NCBI GenBank assembly: GCA_029851415.1
Contig: CM056744.1
Location: forward strand, 59,297,797-59,361,796
Direction: 5' to 3'
Length of the DNA stretch: 64,000 nt
Source: Eretmocerus hayati
Lineage: Eukaryota; Arthropoda; Insecta; Hymenoptera; Aphelinidae
Shown piece after piece: positions 1 to 9,503 of this stretch (position 1 is the stretch's first letter; the number at the start of each line of letters is the position of its first letter). The notes under the pieces were generated by a model that saw only the letters and a program-made list of their open reading frames with translations, did no database searches and had not been told where the DNA came from. Made by a program: the position numbers and the translations under genes.

Positions 1-38
1 AGACTATCATCACAAATTGATGTTTTTTCAAACCATTA

Positions 39-487
39 CCGCTGGAGGATTCAAATGTATTTTTGGATCGATCAACTAATTTCGAGTGTTGAAGGTTGAA
101 TCCAAATGGTGTTCTATTGATCATAATTTCTATGACTCAGTAAATGATATGAATTCTGGTGTTACTCTCCACGGAGCATGAGAATATCTTATGGTTAAGT
201 ATCATATGCTTGAACATCTGGATTAGCACGTGAAAAGTGACTTGGCGGGATGAACCCGTCTCCTAACAACGTGTACGAACACGCGATCGCACACGTGCGA
301 TAGCACGTGATCACGCACGTGAGGAGGCACGTGCATATTCACGTGCTTCACGGAGAATAACACCAGAATTCATGTCATTTCCGAAGTCATAGAGATTATG
401 ATCCATGAAACACATTTTTGATTCTTCCTTCAACGCTCGAATCTATTAGATCGATCGTAAAATACATTCGAAGCGGAGATGATCTGA
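39..487. mobile_element. Foldback (MITE-like) element carrying a CACGTG array in its loop
   Basis: About 140 bp at 39-180 is repeated in inverted orientation at about 346-487. Both arms contain the shared block GAATTCTGGTGTTA and, further out, matching runs ending in GAATGTATTTT / CAAATGTATTTTT. The arms are diverged by point changes, so the element is not recent. The loop (181-345) holds the CACGTG array listed separately. No coding capacity is visible and no clear target-site duplication was found. The architecture (long inverted arms, short loop) is that of a non-autonomous foldback or MITE; the superfamily is unknown. Confidence 0.7.
268..351. repeat. 12-bp tandem array with a CACGTG core (array 1)
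   Basis: Seven consecutive 12-bp units start at 268, 280, 292, 304, 316, 328 and 340. Each begins with CACGTG (five exact; AACGTG at 268 and CACGCG at 280) followed by a variable hexamer. A further isolated CACGTG lies at 227-232, out of register. CACGTG is the canonical E-box bound by bHLH factors and is self-complementary, so each unit reads the same on both strands. The conserved core with free spacers is unlike an ordinary microsatellite. Function is unknown. Confidence 0.8.
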
Positions 488-543
488 AGGAACAGCAATT
501 TGCAATGATATTCTAAGTTGCACCATCTGACCAGAGTCTAAAA

Positions 544-1380
544 ATGGACATAAGCTCCGAGGACTTGAATAATACTGGTCAAATGATACACTCATCCGTT
601 CAAGAAATGACGAAGTTCTATCCACTCAAAGCTCTCATTTATAATGTTCAGCAGCTGTTGCAAATAGCGGAGAGTATATGTAATTGGGGTCCGTTGTGGG
701 CACATTCTGCTTTGGCTTTCGAATCTGCGAATAGAAAACTACTAGCCGCAATCCACGGGGAAAAAGGCATGATGCTGCGAATTATCCGATATCTAATCTT
801 TTTTGATATCGACAAGTTCTTGAGAATTTACTCTACCTCCATTGCAGTGACATTGAGCGTGCTTACTGTGAGAACATATCGGGAGCTCCGAATGAGAAAG
901 TTGTTAAATTGCAATCGGCAACATACTTCGGTAGCGGTCGATCAATAAGCAGAGCGTATGCAGCAAAGTACGATCATTCAGAACAAGCGTTGTCTTATGG
1001 GAGAGCTGTCATGAACAGCAGTCTCTTCATGACAAAGCAGAAGGGGAATCTGAGGACATGCAACTACTGTGCTCGATTGAACAGCGGAAGATTCATGAAA
1101 ATGGTGAGATTCTTGATCGACTCCGATACCCGATCAAAAGAACCGAAGAACAACTATCACAGGTTCGAGAACATTACCTTTCTGAGTTCACCCACGAGAT
1201 CATCGGTACTCATGATCGAGGAGGGCTGATCAACACAGATGAAATTGATTATCCTTGAGTTGTGGTAAGGAATGGGACCAAGAACTTCATCATACCTGTG
1301 CCGAATGAATCATTCCATCGAATTTTTCCCCCGAGAGCAGGCACCGTTTCATCACCCATTCGTTGAGATAGATCGAAAAA
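544..1380 (+). pseudogene. Decayed CACTA/EnSpm-like transposase, C-terminal part
   Basis: Three overlapping reading frames (from 544, 909 and 1058) together resemble the C-terminal region found with CACTA/EnSpm transposases (DUF4218-like). Visible hallmarks are a short YNVQQLL segment followed by WGPLWAHSALAFESAN, and downstream a FGSGRSIS...YDHSEQALSYGRAV stretch. Frame changes near 910-950 and 1060-1150 break the protein, and the N-terminal catalytic part is not in the window or has been lost. The reading continues weakly to about 1380 (a segment like NGTKNFIIPVP). It is a transposon relic, not a host gene. The family call rests on remembered domain motifs and is moderate. Confidence 0.55.
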
Positions 1381-1624
1381 TTGACCAAGAGAATTCATCA
1401 ACAAACGATCTCACCTGTCTTATGAGGTATCAATGACAGATGATGTTATGTAAATGTATGATCCGGTATCGAATCATTCCATCCTCATTGATTTGCTATT
1501 GATGGGTACACAACAATGTGGCAAAAACAATTCCAAAGATACTGTCGAACAATCTTTTTCTTGTAATTAATTCTGACACTCGATTGATATGATCGGATAT
1601 CGTATTTATCACTCGCGGGAATTT

Positions 1625-2145
1625 CAAATTATGAAGATATAATTTTTTCGGTCTTTGCGAGCTAAAGTGAGCAGATATTGCTGACGTTTTTGGCATCAAT
1701 TGAGAATGGATTTCACTCCACTCTCGATCAATGCACCTTTAGAGCCTCGTGTGGTTCCGAGGATGCATCTAAAGGATTTTGCTGGAAAGGAATGGAAAGT
1801 AAAGATGAGAAATGAGAAACTTTATGAAGAAATTTGGATTCTACGCTGATGTTGTGCGTGTTTCGCCCTTCTCTCATTGCTCGGGCTTTTCAAAGTGGTG
1901 GAAGAGCAATGAAAGTTTACCACTGACACGCGGCTCAAGTAGCCGAATGTTCGATGGTTTGAACGCCCTTATATACGAAAGTTCATCTTCGTTGAGCGCT
2001 TGCGAGAAAGGTCATTCTTAAGGTCTAAAGGTGCATTGATCGAGAGTGGAGTGTAATTCATTCTCGATTGATGCCAGAAACGTCAGCAATATCTGCTGAC
2101 TTTAGCTCGCAAAGACCGAAGAAATTAAATCTTCATAATCTTTTC
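1625..2145. mobile_element. Foldback/MITE element with ~120-bp inverted arms
   Basis: The sequence at about 1625-1740 reappears inverted at about 2028-2145. Shared blocks include CGGTCTTTGCGAGCTAAAG and CGATCAATGCACCTTTAGA, with a few substitutions and small gaps between arms. The ~290-bp centre has a short open frame (1812-2021) that I do not recognise and regard as chance. No TSD was identified. The arms differ from those of the element at 39-487, so this is a separate family. Confidence 0.7.
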
Positions 2146-2272
2146 CTCGATCATGATTCGACTTAGGATTAGATTGATATTTGTTATATTATTGAGATGG
2201 ATAATACTACATTATTGATATCAAGAATATTATTGGGTTCCCCCCGACGAACCTTGAACTTCTCTGGAAGCA

Positions 2273-2478
2273 CACGTGCTATTGCACGTGTGCGATCACA
2301 TGTCCGTACACGTTACGGGAAGGGTCCATACCATGACGTGACTTTTCACGTGCTAATTCAGGTGTTTATGCATATGATTTTTTGCGTCTCTTTTAACGTG
2401 ATAAGACACGTGCTCTTTTATGTGGATTCTCACTTGTTCAATCACGTGCTGAGACACGTGGATAGTCACGTGGGACTT
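2273..2478. repeat. 12-bp tandem array with a CACGTG core (array 2)
   Basis: Sixteen units begin at 2273, 2285, 2297, 2309, then after a 2-bp register slip at 2335, 2347, 2359, 2371, 2383, 2395, 2407, 2419, 2431, 2443, 2455 and 2467. Seven cores are exact CACGTG; the others are mostly near matches (CACATG, CACGTT, GACGTG, CAGGTG, CATATG, AACGTG, TATGTG, CACTTG). Hexamer spacers vary freely. Because the period is divisible by three and the core is palindromic, both strands read as a His-Val-X-X repeat (short open frames at 2197-2544 plus and 2353-2577 minus). The array ends where a LINE fragment begins (about 2490). Confidence 0.8.
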
Positions 2479-2489
2479 CTTAATAGGGT

Positions 2490-3775
2490 GCTGCGAAGTA
2501 CATTCTCCGCGAATCAGTACGTAAGCAACCCAGACGCTCCCTAAACGGGGTGATGGACTCGTCTCTCCAAAGATCAAAAACGTATCTCACACATCAATTC
2601 CTCAGTCGTTGTATCCGTTGCCGCTGTGCGTCCGTAGCGTCGAGGTACACGACCGTGCAGTGATCTAATTGCGGTTGAACCAAAGACTCGACTAGGCGAA
2701 CTCGGAATGGTCTGGTGATACACGCCCTGAAAACCGCAAACCGTAGAGGGCTCTGTTGATTTTCTTAGTTGATTGATCGATGTGCGGTTTCCACGTCAGT
2801 TCGCTGTTAAGTGTAACACCTAGACTCACGTTAGAGTCACTAAATGGGACAAACACTCCGTCCTGTATCTCAACCCCTGGCAAGTTCATGCACCGCAAGT
2901 CTTCCCAGCATTGAGGCGCAGGTCGGAATTCCTAGCCCAGTCAGCAACGAGTCACCCTATATCCCCTAGTCGAGCGACCCCCTCGTCGATGGTGTTCTTA
3001 TCGACTTGTAGATAAATCTGGAGGTCATCCGCGTAAAATAAGTGGTTAAGCGACTTTCCGCTCAGTACCCCAGGCAAGTCATTCACATACAGACTGAAGA
3101 GGAGAGGCCCGAGAACGGACCCCTGTGGAACACCCAGATTGATTTCTAGCCAATCAGATTCACCTGCTTTTGGAGTGATTTGTTGAGTGCGACCCTGTAA
3201 ATACGATTTCATCCACAGGAGTGCCGATCTCCAGTACCCGAGATGTCGTAGCTTCTTCAGTAGCTCGGATGGTGGAATTGTGTCGAATGCTATGCTAGAG
3301 TCGAACAGTAGGAGCAGAGTGATCTTCTTTCTGTCAATTTCTACTCTGATGTCGTCTGTCAACTTCAGTTGTGTCGTCTAGGTACTGTGATGTTGCCTGA
3401 AACCAGCCTGGAATGGACCAAGTAATTCCTTAATTTTCAAATACTCCGTGATTTGGTCATGTGCAATTTTTTTCCAGAACCTTGGCGAGGAAACACAGCA
3501 GCGCTATGGGACGAAAGTCCGAGACCGTTGATGGAGATGCAGTCTTCCTCAATGCAATCAGCTGCGCTTGCTTCCAAGCCTCAGGAAAAACGCTATGAGC
3601 GAAAGAGGAATTGAAAATATGTACAATAAGATCACCAATTGCCGGAAGAGCCTTCGCGATCACGCTCTGGGGGATCCCATCCAACCCGCGGGCCTGCGAG
3701 GTGAAATGTTCAATAGCAAGGACTACATCATTGAAATTCGTGGGCTTAAATTTAAACCATGGGCTTAAATTTTAA
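2490..3775 (-). pseudogene. Truncated, frameshifted RNase H-less LINE (family 1) ORF2 fragment
   Basis: This region is homologous to the ORF2 segment at about 5285-6600 of the element downstream. On the minus strand it shows the RT palm pieces: an altered catalytic block (DSSIAFDT where family 1 has DFSKAFDT), GVPQGSVLGPLLF and FYADDLQIYLQ. The coding sequence is split at about 2900-2950 and 3365-3480 by frameshifts or small deletions. Both the endonuclease and the 3' end are missing. It ends at 3735-3775 in a small local duplication of GGGCTTAAATTTAAACCAT-like sequence beside a GA-rich tract. It is a dead copy. Confidence 0.85.
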
Positions 3776-3780
3776 CCAAG

Positions 3781-4075
3781 AGAGAGTGTGAGAGGGAGAG
3801 AGAAAGAGAGAGAGAGAGATTGATTGATTGATTGATATTTATTGAGGGCGGGGGATAAATCCCATATGCCCAAATTGCATATTACAATATTGCTTCTTTC
3901 TAATTGCACAGTAAAAATACAACATAAGTTATTGAGATGTTGAATAGTAGTAAAATATGAAAATAAACATATAAGCAAATTAATATTGGAGAGTAGATTA
4001 TGAAATACTAAATAACAAATAGCAAATAGATTAGGGCGTTGTTAAAAATATAATGCAGGGTGACGTCAATATGGT
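3781..4075 (-). mobile_element. 3' tail of a family-2 LINE next to (GA)n
   Basis: A GA-rich microsatellite (3781-3819) runs into four TTGA repeats and then a sequence with TTTATTGAGGGCGGGGGATAAA, matching the 3' end of the family-2 LINE at 9500-9560. On the minus strand this is a 5'-truncated 3' UTR ending in (TCAA)n followed by (CT)n. No coding sequence remains. The boundary at the low-complexity 4060-4130 stretch is approximate. Confidence 0.65.
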
Positions 4076-4122
4076 ACTTTCCCATTTTATGAATAGAAGT
4101 TTCGTCCATCGTCAATCTATGA

Positions 4123-4127
<5 letters not shown>

Positions 4128-4168
<41 letters not shown>
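4128..4168. repeat. (TA)n microsatellite
   Basis: About twenty TA dinucleotides lie between two LINE tails and run directly into a short GA tract and a TTGA tail at 4168-4192. Confidence 0.9.
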
Positions 4169-4171
<3 letters not shown>

Positions 4172-4578
4172 AGAAAGAGATTGATTGATTGATGCCCGTT
4201 TATTTGTCCGAAGAGAAAAAAGAAAAATAATCAGTTACATATGGTAATATATATCACAGATCAATAGTGCACATTAATAAAGATAATGAAGTCATTTGGT
4301 CAAGGTCAAATCTTAAGTATATCACAATTTGTGACTAGTCGGGTAGCACTCAGGAGATTCACAAACTCCATAGAATAATATAAGAATACAAAAAAAAATG
4401 GCAGGGCTCACAGTCATATTACAGGAGAGTTGAGTCGATTGACGAAAAGTCACACGTATACTTATAATTTTATTCTAGATAAACGAATCAAGCAAAAAGT
4501 CAGCACAAGCCTCTCAAAGTTTAGAGATCGAAGTGATGCTTCTTCTCCACATCAATCCTCTGGGGAGACTGTGTGTGT
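4168..4578 (-). mobile_element. 5'-truncated 3' end of a family-1 LINE
   Basis: From the TTGATTGATTGATGCCCGTT motif at 4180 this segment is a near duplicate of 4627-5035: the same ATCAGTTACATATGGTAAT and TCATTTGGTCAAGG blocks occur with scattered substitutions. It contains the 3' UTR and only the last few codons of ORF2, then stops at a GTGTGTGTTAGAGAGAG junction leading into (GA)n at 4579-4626. It is a dead, tail-only insertion in the same orientation as its neighbours. Confidence 0.8.
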
Positions 4579-4588
4579 TAGAGAGAGA

Positions 4589-4626
<38 letters not shown>
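4579..4626. repeat. (GA)n microsatellite between two LINE copies
   Basis: A GA tract of roughly 45 bp separates the truncated family-1 copy (4168-4578) from the 3' TTGA tail of the family-1 element with both ORFs open (from 4627). The same kind of junction occurs at 3781-3819 and 9484-9503. Confidence 0.9.
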
Positions 4627-4629
<3 letters not shown>

Positions 4630-4978
4630 ATTGATTGATTGATGCCCGTTTATTCGTCCGAAGACAAAAAAGAAAAATAATCAGTTACATATGGTAATAT
4701 ATATCACAGATCAATAGTGCACATTAATAAAAATAATGAAGTCATTTGGTCAAGGACAAATCTTAAGTATATCACAATTTGTGACTAGTCAGGTAGCACT
4801 CAGAAGATTCACAAACTTCATAGAATAATATAAGAATATAAAAATATAAAAAGAAATGGCAGGGCTCACAGTCATATTACAGAAAAGTTCAGTCAATTGA
4901 CGAAGGGTCACACGTATACTTATAATTTTATTCTAGATGAACGAATCAAGCAACAAGTCAGCCCAAGCCTTTCAAAGT

Positions 4979-7864
4979 TTAGAGATTGAAGTAATGCTTC
5001 TTCTCCACATCAATCCTCTGGGGAGACTGTGTGAGCAAAAAATCCTTCATAGCCTCTTTAAATAATGACATTTTCCCCAGCTGCCGAAAGCCCGGAGGGA
5101 GAAAGTTCCACAAATGAGCACATTGAACCTGGAAAGATCTTCTTCCATATTCAAGTCTCATATTGGGAACTTTGAGTACCCGCTCTTCTGCATCACCGCG
5201 TGCGGGGCGTTCAGATTGGTACCTGGTGAACATCGCAGCTAGGTAGCCAGGCTCTCCTAAGTGCATGATCTTGTGCATTAACAGAGCTGCGAAGTACATT
5301 CTCCGCGAATCAGTACGTAACCAACCCAAACGCTCCCTAAACGGGGTGATGTGCTCGTCTCTCCTAAGATCAAAAATGTACCTCACACATGAATTGCTTA
5401 GTCGTTGTATCCGTTGCCGCTGTTCGTCCGTGGCGTCGAGGTACACGACCGTGCAATAGTCTATATGCGGTTGAACCAGGGACTCAACTAGGCGAACTCG
5501 GAGAGGTCTGGTGATACATGCCCTAAAAAACCGCAATCCATAGAGGGCTCTGTTGACTTTCTTAGTTACTTGGTCGATGTGCGGTTTCCACGTCAGTTCA
5601 CTGTCAAGTGTAACACCAAGGCTCACGACCGTATCGCTGAACGGGATGAACTTTCCTTCCTGTATCTCAACCCCTGACAAGTCCATTCTCTTCAGATCTT
5701 TGATATTCCTCTCAGAACTGAAGTAGATTGCCTTGCTCTTGCCAGCGTTGAGACACAGGCCGGAAATTCTGGCCCACTCAGCAACAAGTCGTCCTATTTC
5801 TCCCAGCTGAGCAATGCCCTCTCTGATCTTAGATTTCTCGACTTGGAGATAAATTTGTAGGTCATCCGCATAAAAAAGATGATGTACTGACTTCCCGTCA
5901 AGCAAACCAGGTAAATCATTGACATATAAACTGAAGAGTAAAGGCCCAAGAACGGAACCCTGTGGAACACCCAGATTGGTTTTGAGCCAATCAGAACTAC
6001 CAGATTTTGAAGTAACTTTTTGGGTGCGGCCTTGTAAGTATGATTTTATCCACAGGAGTGCCGATCTCGAAAAGCCTAGATTTCGAAGTTTGCTCAACAG
6101 CTTTGATGGTGATATTGTGTCAAAGGCTTTACTGAAGTCAAAAAGCAGGAGCAAGGTGATCTTTTTCTTGTCAATACCTACTCGGATGTCATCGGTCAAC
6201 TTTAGTAAAGCTGTCTGGGTGCTATGATGTTGTCTGAAACCAGTCTGGAAGCGATCTAATAATTTCTCAGACTTCAAAAACTCCGTGATTTGGTCGTGTG
6301 CGATTTTTTCCAAAACTTTGGCAAGGAAGCAAAGCAGCGCTATAGGACGGAAGTCCGAGACCGTTGATGGAGCGGTGGTCTTTTTTAATGCAATTAGCTG
6401 TGCCTGCTTCCAAGCCTCAGGAAATGCACTATGAGCAAAAGAGGAGTTAAAAATATGTACAATGAGATCACCAATAGCCGGAAGAGCCTTCGCGATCACG
6501 CTTTGGGGTACCCCGTCCGCCCCACGGGCCTGTGAAGAGAAATGTTTAACAGCAAGGCCCACATCACTGTAATTTGTGGGCTTGAACTTAAACCCCTCCT
6601 CTGAGGCCGAAATTATATCGTCCATTGCTTCCTCTATATTTTCGTGAGGCGAAACGGAAACTCCCGCAAAGTGAGCGTTCAACTCATCCGGTGTGAAACC
6701 ATGAAGTTCCTCCTCTTTGCTTTTAGGCAGGAGGCCGAGGTTGCGCATTTCCTTCCAAATGTTCTTATGTTGATCAAGAGCGTCTGAGAGATGGTTTTGA
6801 AGGAAGGAGTTACGCTCTTGTTCCATGCGCAGGTCGACCTCTTCGCTAAGCCGGAAGTACTCACTTTGAAGCTCAGGACACTTTCGCTGGTTGCGTTGAT
6901 TCCGCTCCCAGCGCCTGCGCGTCGCATCTCGCTTATTCATGAGTACCTTCAACTCAGGACCAATCCAAGGAGCATCATTTTTTCGCGGGTTGATAGTTTT
7001 TTCCGGCGCTAATTCATCTATAACAGTCTTCAAGTTCTCATTTAAGCAGTGAATTGCGTCTTCCAAACTGATTTCAGCATTTTCAAGAGCTGTCCAGTCG
7101 CAGCGAAGCAGACGGTCATTCAGCATCTCCGGAGTGATGTTACGAAAATCCCTATAAGTGAAGGTATTTTTTGGCGGAGTGGGCGTAAAGACGTTGATGG
7201 TGACGTCTATGACCGAGTGCCTGCCGAAACTGGGCAGGAGTCTATTTTGAAAGTCAGTAATGATGTCATTGTCATCTACGTAAATATGATCAATCCATGT
7301 GTGCGATACATTTGGGGTGTGTTGGTGAGTCGGGCCATGCTGCACTATCTGCAAGGCAAGTTCTTCTGTCAGTGCAGTCAGTGTTTTGGTGTCAGGGTGA
7401 GCAGCGTCCAACATGTCTGCATTCAGATCTCCCATTATAATTTTATGGCTGTAATCACCACACAGTCGGCGCAATGAGCCAAATAACCCATCGTCCTTCT
7501 GCATGGCGATTTTCGGAGGCCTGTAGATCACTCCGACTAATATTGGAGGGGAATTGCCCTGCTGCACGCTACAGAAAAGGAATTCAGGCACACCAGGTTT
7601 CCCCGGACCAAAAGTGTTAGATGAAACAAGTTTCTCTACTTTGAAATCATTGCGTACATACAAGGCAATCCCACCGCCCTCTCTGTTTCGATCTTGTCTC
7701 AACAATGAAAAGCCCGGGATCTGAACGAGACTGTCATCCACATGCTCATCTAGCTTTGACTCAGCCACCCCAAAAAGATGGTAGGAAGGGTCGTTAGCTA
7801 CGAGCAAGCGCAGATGCTCAATCTTATCTGTTAAGGAGTTAAGGTTGATAAACCCCGCTTTCAA
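4979..7864 (-). CDS. LINE ORF2: APE endonuclease and reverse transcriptase (961 aa)
   Basis: The protein nicks target DNA and reverse-transcribes its own RNA. Residues 1-225 are an apurinic-type endonuclease with AESKLD, GDLNADM, WIDHIY and GRHSVIDV, matching the catalytic E, N, D and H positions. Residues about 455-720 are the RT: FSKAFDT (~577), GVPQGSVLGPLLF (~632) and the active-site FYADD (~664). The C-terminal ~230 residues form the thumb/connection region typical of CR1-like elements. There is no RNase H and no CCHC finger at the end. All key residues are present and the frame is unbroken. The start ATG is 42 bp downstream of the ORF1 stop (minus strand). Homologous fragments lie at 2490-3775 and 4168-4578. 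Confidence 0.9.
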   Translation of the reverse strand: MKAGFINLNSLTDKIEHLRLLVANDPSYHLFGVAESKLDEHVDDSLVQIPGFSLLRQDRNREGGGIALYVRNDFKVEKLVSSNTFGPGKPGVPEFLFCSVQQGNSPPILVGVIYRPPKIAMQKDDGLFGSLRRLCGDYSHKIIMGDLNADMLDAAHPDTKTLTALTEELALQIVQHGPTHQHTPNVSHTWIDHIYVDDNDIITDFQNRLLPSFGRHSVIDVTINVFTPTPPKNTFTYRDFRNITPEMLNDRLLRCDWTALENAEISLEDAIHCLNENLKTVIDELAPEKTINPRKNDAPWIGPELKVLMNKRDATRRRWERNQRNQRKCPELQSEYFRLSEEVDLRMEQERNSFLQNHLSDALDQHKNIWKEMRNLGLLPKSKEEELHGFTPDELNAHFAGVSVSPHENIEEAMDDIISASEEGFKFKPTNYSDVGLAVKHFSSQARGADGVPQSVIAKALPAIGDLIVHIFNSSFAHSAFPEAWKQAQLIALKKTTAPSTVSDFRPIALLCFLAKVLEKIAHDQITEFLKSEKLLDRFQTGFRQHHSTQTALLKLTDDIRVGIDKKKITLLLLFDFSKAFDTISPSKLLSKLRNLGFSRSALLWIKSYLQGRTQKVTSKSGSSDWLKTNLGVPQGSVLGPLLFSLYVNDLPGLLDGKSVHHLFYADDLQIYLQVEKSKIREGIAQLGEIGRLVAEWARISGLCLNAGKSKAIYFSSERNIKDLKRMDLSGVEIQEGKFIPFSDTVVSLGVTLDSELTWKPHIDQVTKKVNRALYGLRFFRACITRPLRVRLVESLVQPHIDYCTVVYLDATDEQRQRIQRLSNSCVRYIFDLRRDEHITPFRERLGWLRTDSRRMYFAALLMHKIMHLGEPGYLAAMFTRYQSERPARGDAEERVLKVPNMRLEYGRRSFQVQCAHLWNFLPPGFRQLGKMSLFKEAMKDFLLTQSPQRIDVEKKHYFNL

Positions 7865-7906
7865 GAAACCACCACTCCCTCGTCGCTCCTCAGCAGCTAT
7901 ATTCAG

Positions 7907-9442
7907 TCAAGGAGTTCTCACTGGATCTGCTGCCGAAATACCACTCTGCTCCGGAGAGGAGGTGCATCCCTGGGTGTTGTTTGAGGACGCACTAGTGGGT
8001 TTTCGAACACTTCGACAGGCCGTTTGAATGACCTGCAGATCCGCGAGAGATTCAAACGTATGTGCTCGCTCACCATTTTTTCGCCTAACCCAGAAACGTC
8101 CGCCGCTGTGCCAGACGTATTTCAAGCCCAACCCACGTGCGACGGACCTCAAGCGTATATATTCTTTGTATTTTTCACGGGGGAGCATTTCGTTTACGTA
8201 GATCTTACGATCTGGCACATGAGCTTTGGTATCGGGGTCAAGCAAATCCGGCTGGATGTTATTCGCCGTGAAATAATTATGGGTGATTGAGCGTTTGGCC
8301 TGAACCACCTCCTTAACTAAACGACTGCTGGAGAGTTGGACCACGCATGATGGAGGTGTGCGTGAATCGGCAGCAGAGGGATTTGAAGATGAATGGGATT
8401 TACTATTCGGTGTCCCCCCAGACACACGCGCTGGTGGCAGAACAGAAACATCAGCAATGTCTTCTCTCTCCAGACGTGGAAAGATGGTCTTGAGCACTGC
8501 GAACGAGATATTACGTATCACTGTCGGCGAGGCCACAGAGTCTTTCGTTAAAGCACCATTAATTATCAGTTTACAGGGCTCAAGACCATCACTGATAGGT
8601 CCCTGCCCCCGCCTCTCACCCTGTGGTTGGGGGGATATTCCTATTGTGGGTGGAATTATGGAACGAGAGGATTGATGTGTCGATTCGGCATTACTATTCT
8701 CATCAATAATAATTCTATTGTTTCGCAGACTACTCTGGCTACCTGTTAATAAATCGGTCAGGCTGGAAATCTGGCCTTTCATAGTAGAATTTTGCTCCAG
8801 AAGAAGCTGACGATCTGAGCAAAGCTCCTCCAGCCTGGAGTTCTGCCTCTCAATAAGGTGCTCGAGAGATGACATGCGTGCCAAGAGTCGGTCATCCACC
8901 TCGTTCACTGCTGGGGTGGGAGGTGGAGACATAAAGACATTACCCTGTCGGCTCACGAGAGTTCTTATCTCGTCGAGCTGATTCTGGAGCATTTCGTACT
9001 GACGGTAAAAAAGGTCCAGAGTAGTCTGCGCTATCAGCACCCACTTGGTGTCAGAAGAAGTTGACTGCGTCGATGTTGATGACGTCGTTCCTGCTGCTGA
9101 GTTGGTGATGTTGCTCTGCAACGTCTCAGTTCTTTGCTCTAGCGGTGGCGAGAGCGATGACTGAGAGGCAGAGTTGGTCCGCATATCATCCTGCCCATTT
9201 TGAGTGTTCGCGGGCTCTAGTGTGCTCGACTGGCGAGTGAGGACGCTGCGAGACTCATTCGAAGCAGCAGTCGGCAGTCTATGCCCCGCAAGCGTGAGCT
9301 GTGGGCTCTCAGGTGGAAGGGAGCCACTGTTGGTGGGGAGCTTTGCGCTGCGGCCGGTGGTGGTGGTCAGCGATGCGGGGGGAGACTTCACTGACGACTT
9401 GCGTGAGCTTAACTGTGTGTGTGCGGCAAGCTGACTACTCAC
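7907..9442 (-). CDS. LINE ORF1 nucleic-acid-binding protein (511 aa)
   Basis: This is the upstream ORF of the family-1 element, presumed to coat the RNA in the retrotransposition particle. The N-terminal ~150 residues are Ser/Thr/Gln-rich and low complexity. Residues ~175-240 form a likely coiled coil with heptad-like leucines (MSSLEHLIERQNSRLEEL region), suggesting trimerisation. Residues ~290-420 contain a compact segment (CKLIINGALTKDSV...) that may be an RRM-like or esterase-free CR1 ORF1 core. No zinc finger is seen. The start at 9442 is the first ATG after a stop-rich, CT-rich leader. Assignment rests mainly on position upstream of ORF2. Confidence 0.75.
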   Translation of the reverse strand: MSSQLAAHTQLSSRKSSVKSPPASLTTTTGRSAKLPTNSGSLPPESPQLTLAGHRLPTAASNESRSVLTRQSSTLEPANTQNGQDDMRTNSASQSSLSPPLEQRTETLQSNITNSAAGTTSSTSTQSTSSDTKWVLIAQTTLDLFYRQYEMLQNQLDEIRTLVSRQGNVFMSPPPTPAVNEVDDRLLARMSSLEHLIERQNSRLEELCSDRQLLLEQNSTMKGQISSLTDLLTGSQSSLRNNRIIIDENSNAESTHQSSRSIIPPTIGISPQPQGERRGQGPISDGLEPCKLIINGALTKDSVASPTVIRNISFAVLKTIFPRLEREDIADVSVLPPARVSGGTPNSKSHSSSNPSAADSRTPPSCVVQLSSSRLVKEVVQAKRSITHNYFTANNIQPDLLDPDTKAHVPDRKIYVNEMLPREKYKEYIRLRSVARGLGLKYVWHSGGRFWVRRKNGERAHTFESLADLQVIQTACRSVRKPTSASSNNTQGCTSSPEQSGISAADPVRTP

Positions 9443-9483
9443 ACGACTTCGTGAGCTTGCATCTTCCTTCTCTCTCTCTCTGG

Positions 9484-9503
9484 ATGGCTGAAATGAGAGA
9501 GAG
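9484..9503. repeat. GA-rich junction between two LINE elements
   Basis: AAATGAGAGAGAGATTGATTG joins the 5' end of the family-1 element to the 3' (TCAA)n tail of the family-2 element; both lie on the minus strand. It is the fourth LINE tail in this block that abuts a GA/CT tract. Confidence 0.8.

Larger units (their letters stand above)
4627..9480 (-). mobile_element. RNase H-less non-LTR retrotransposon, family 1, both ORFs open (CR1/L2 group)
   Basis: This is a minus-strand element of about 4.85 kb. The 5' end lies near 9480 beside CT/GA-rich DNA; ORF1 is 9442-7907 and ORF2 7864-4979. A ~350-bp 3' UTR ends in (TCAA)n at 4643-4627. Both ORFs are open and the RT motifs are intact, so this copy is a candidate for recent activity. 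The APE endonuclease plus RT without RNase H, together with the short repeated tail, fits the CR1/L2/Crack/Daphne group. The exact clade needs a tree. The 5' boundary is inferred from the start of the next element's tail. Confidence 0.8.
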
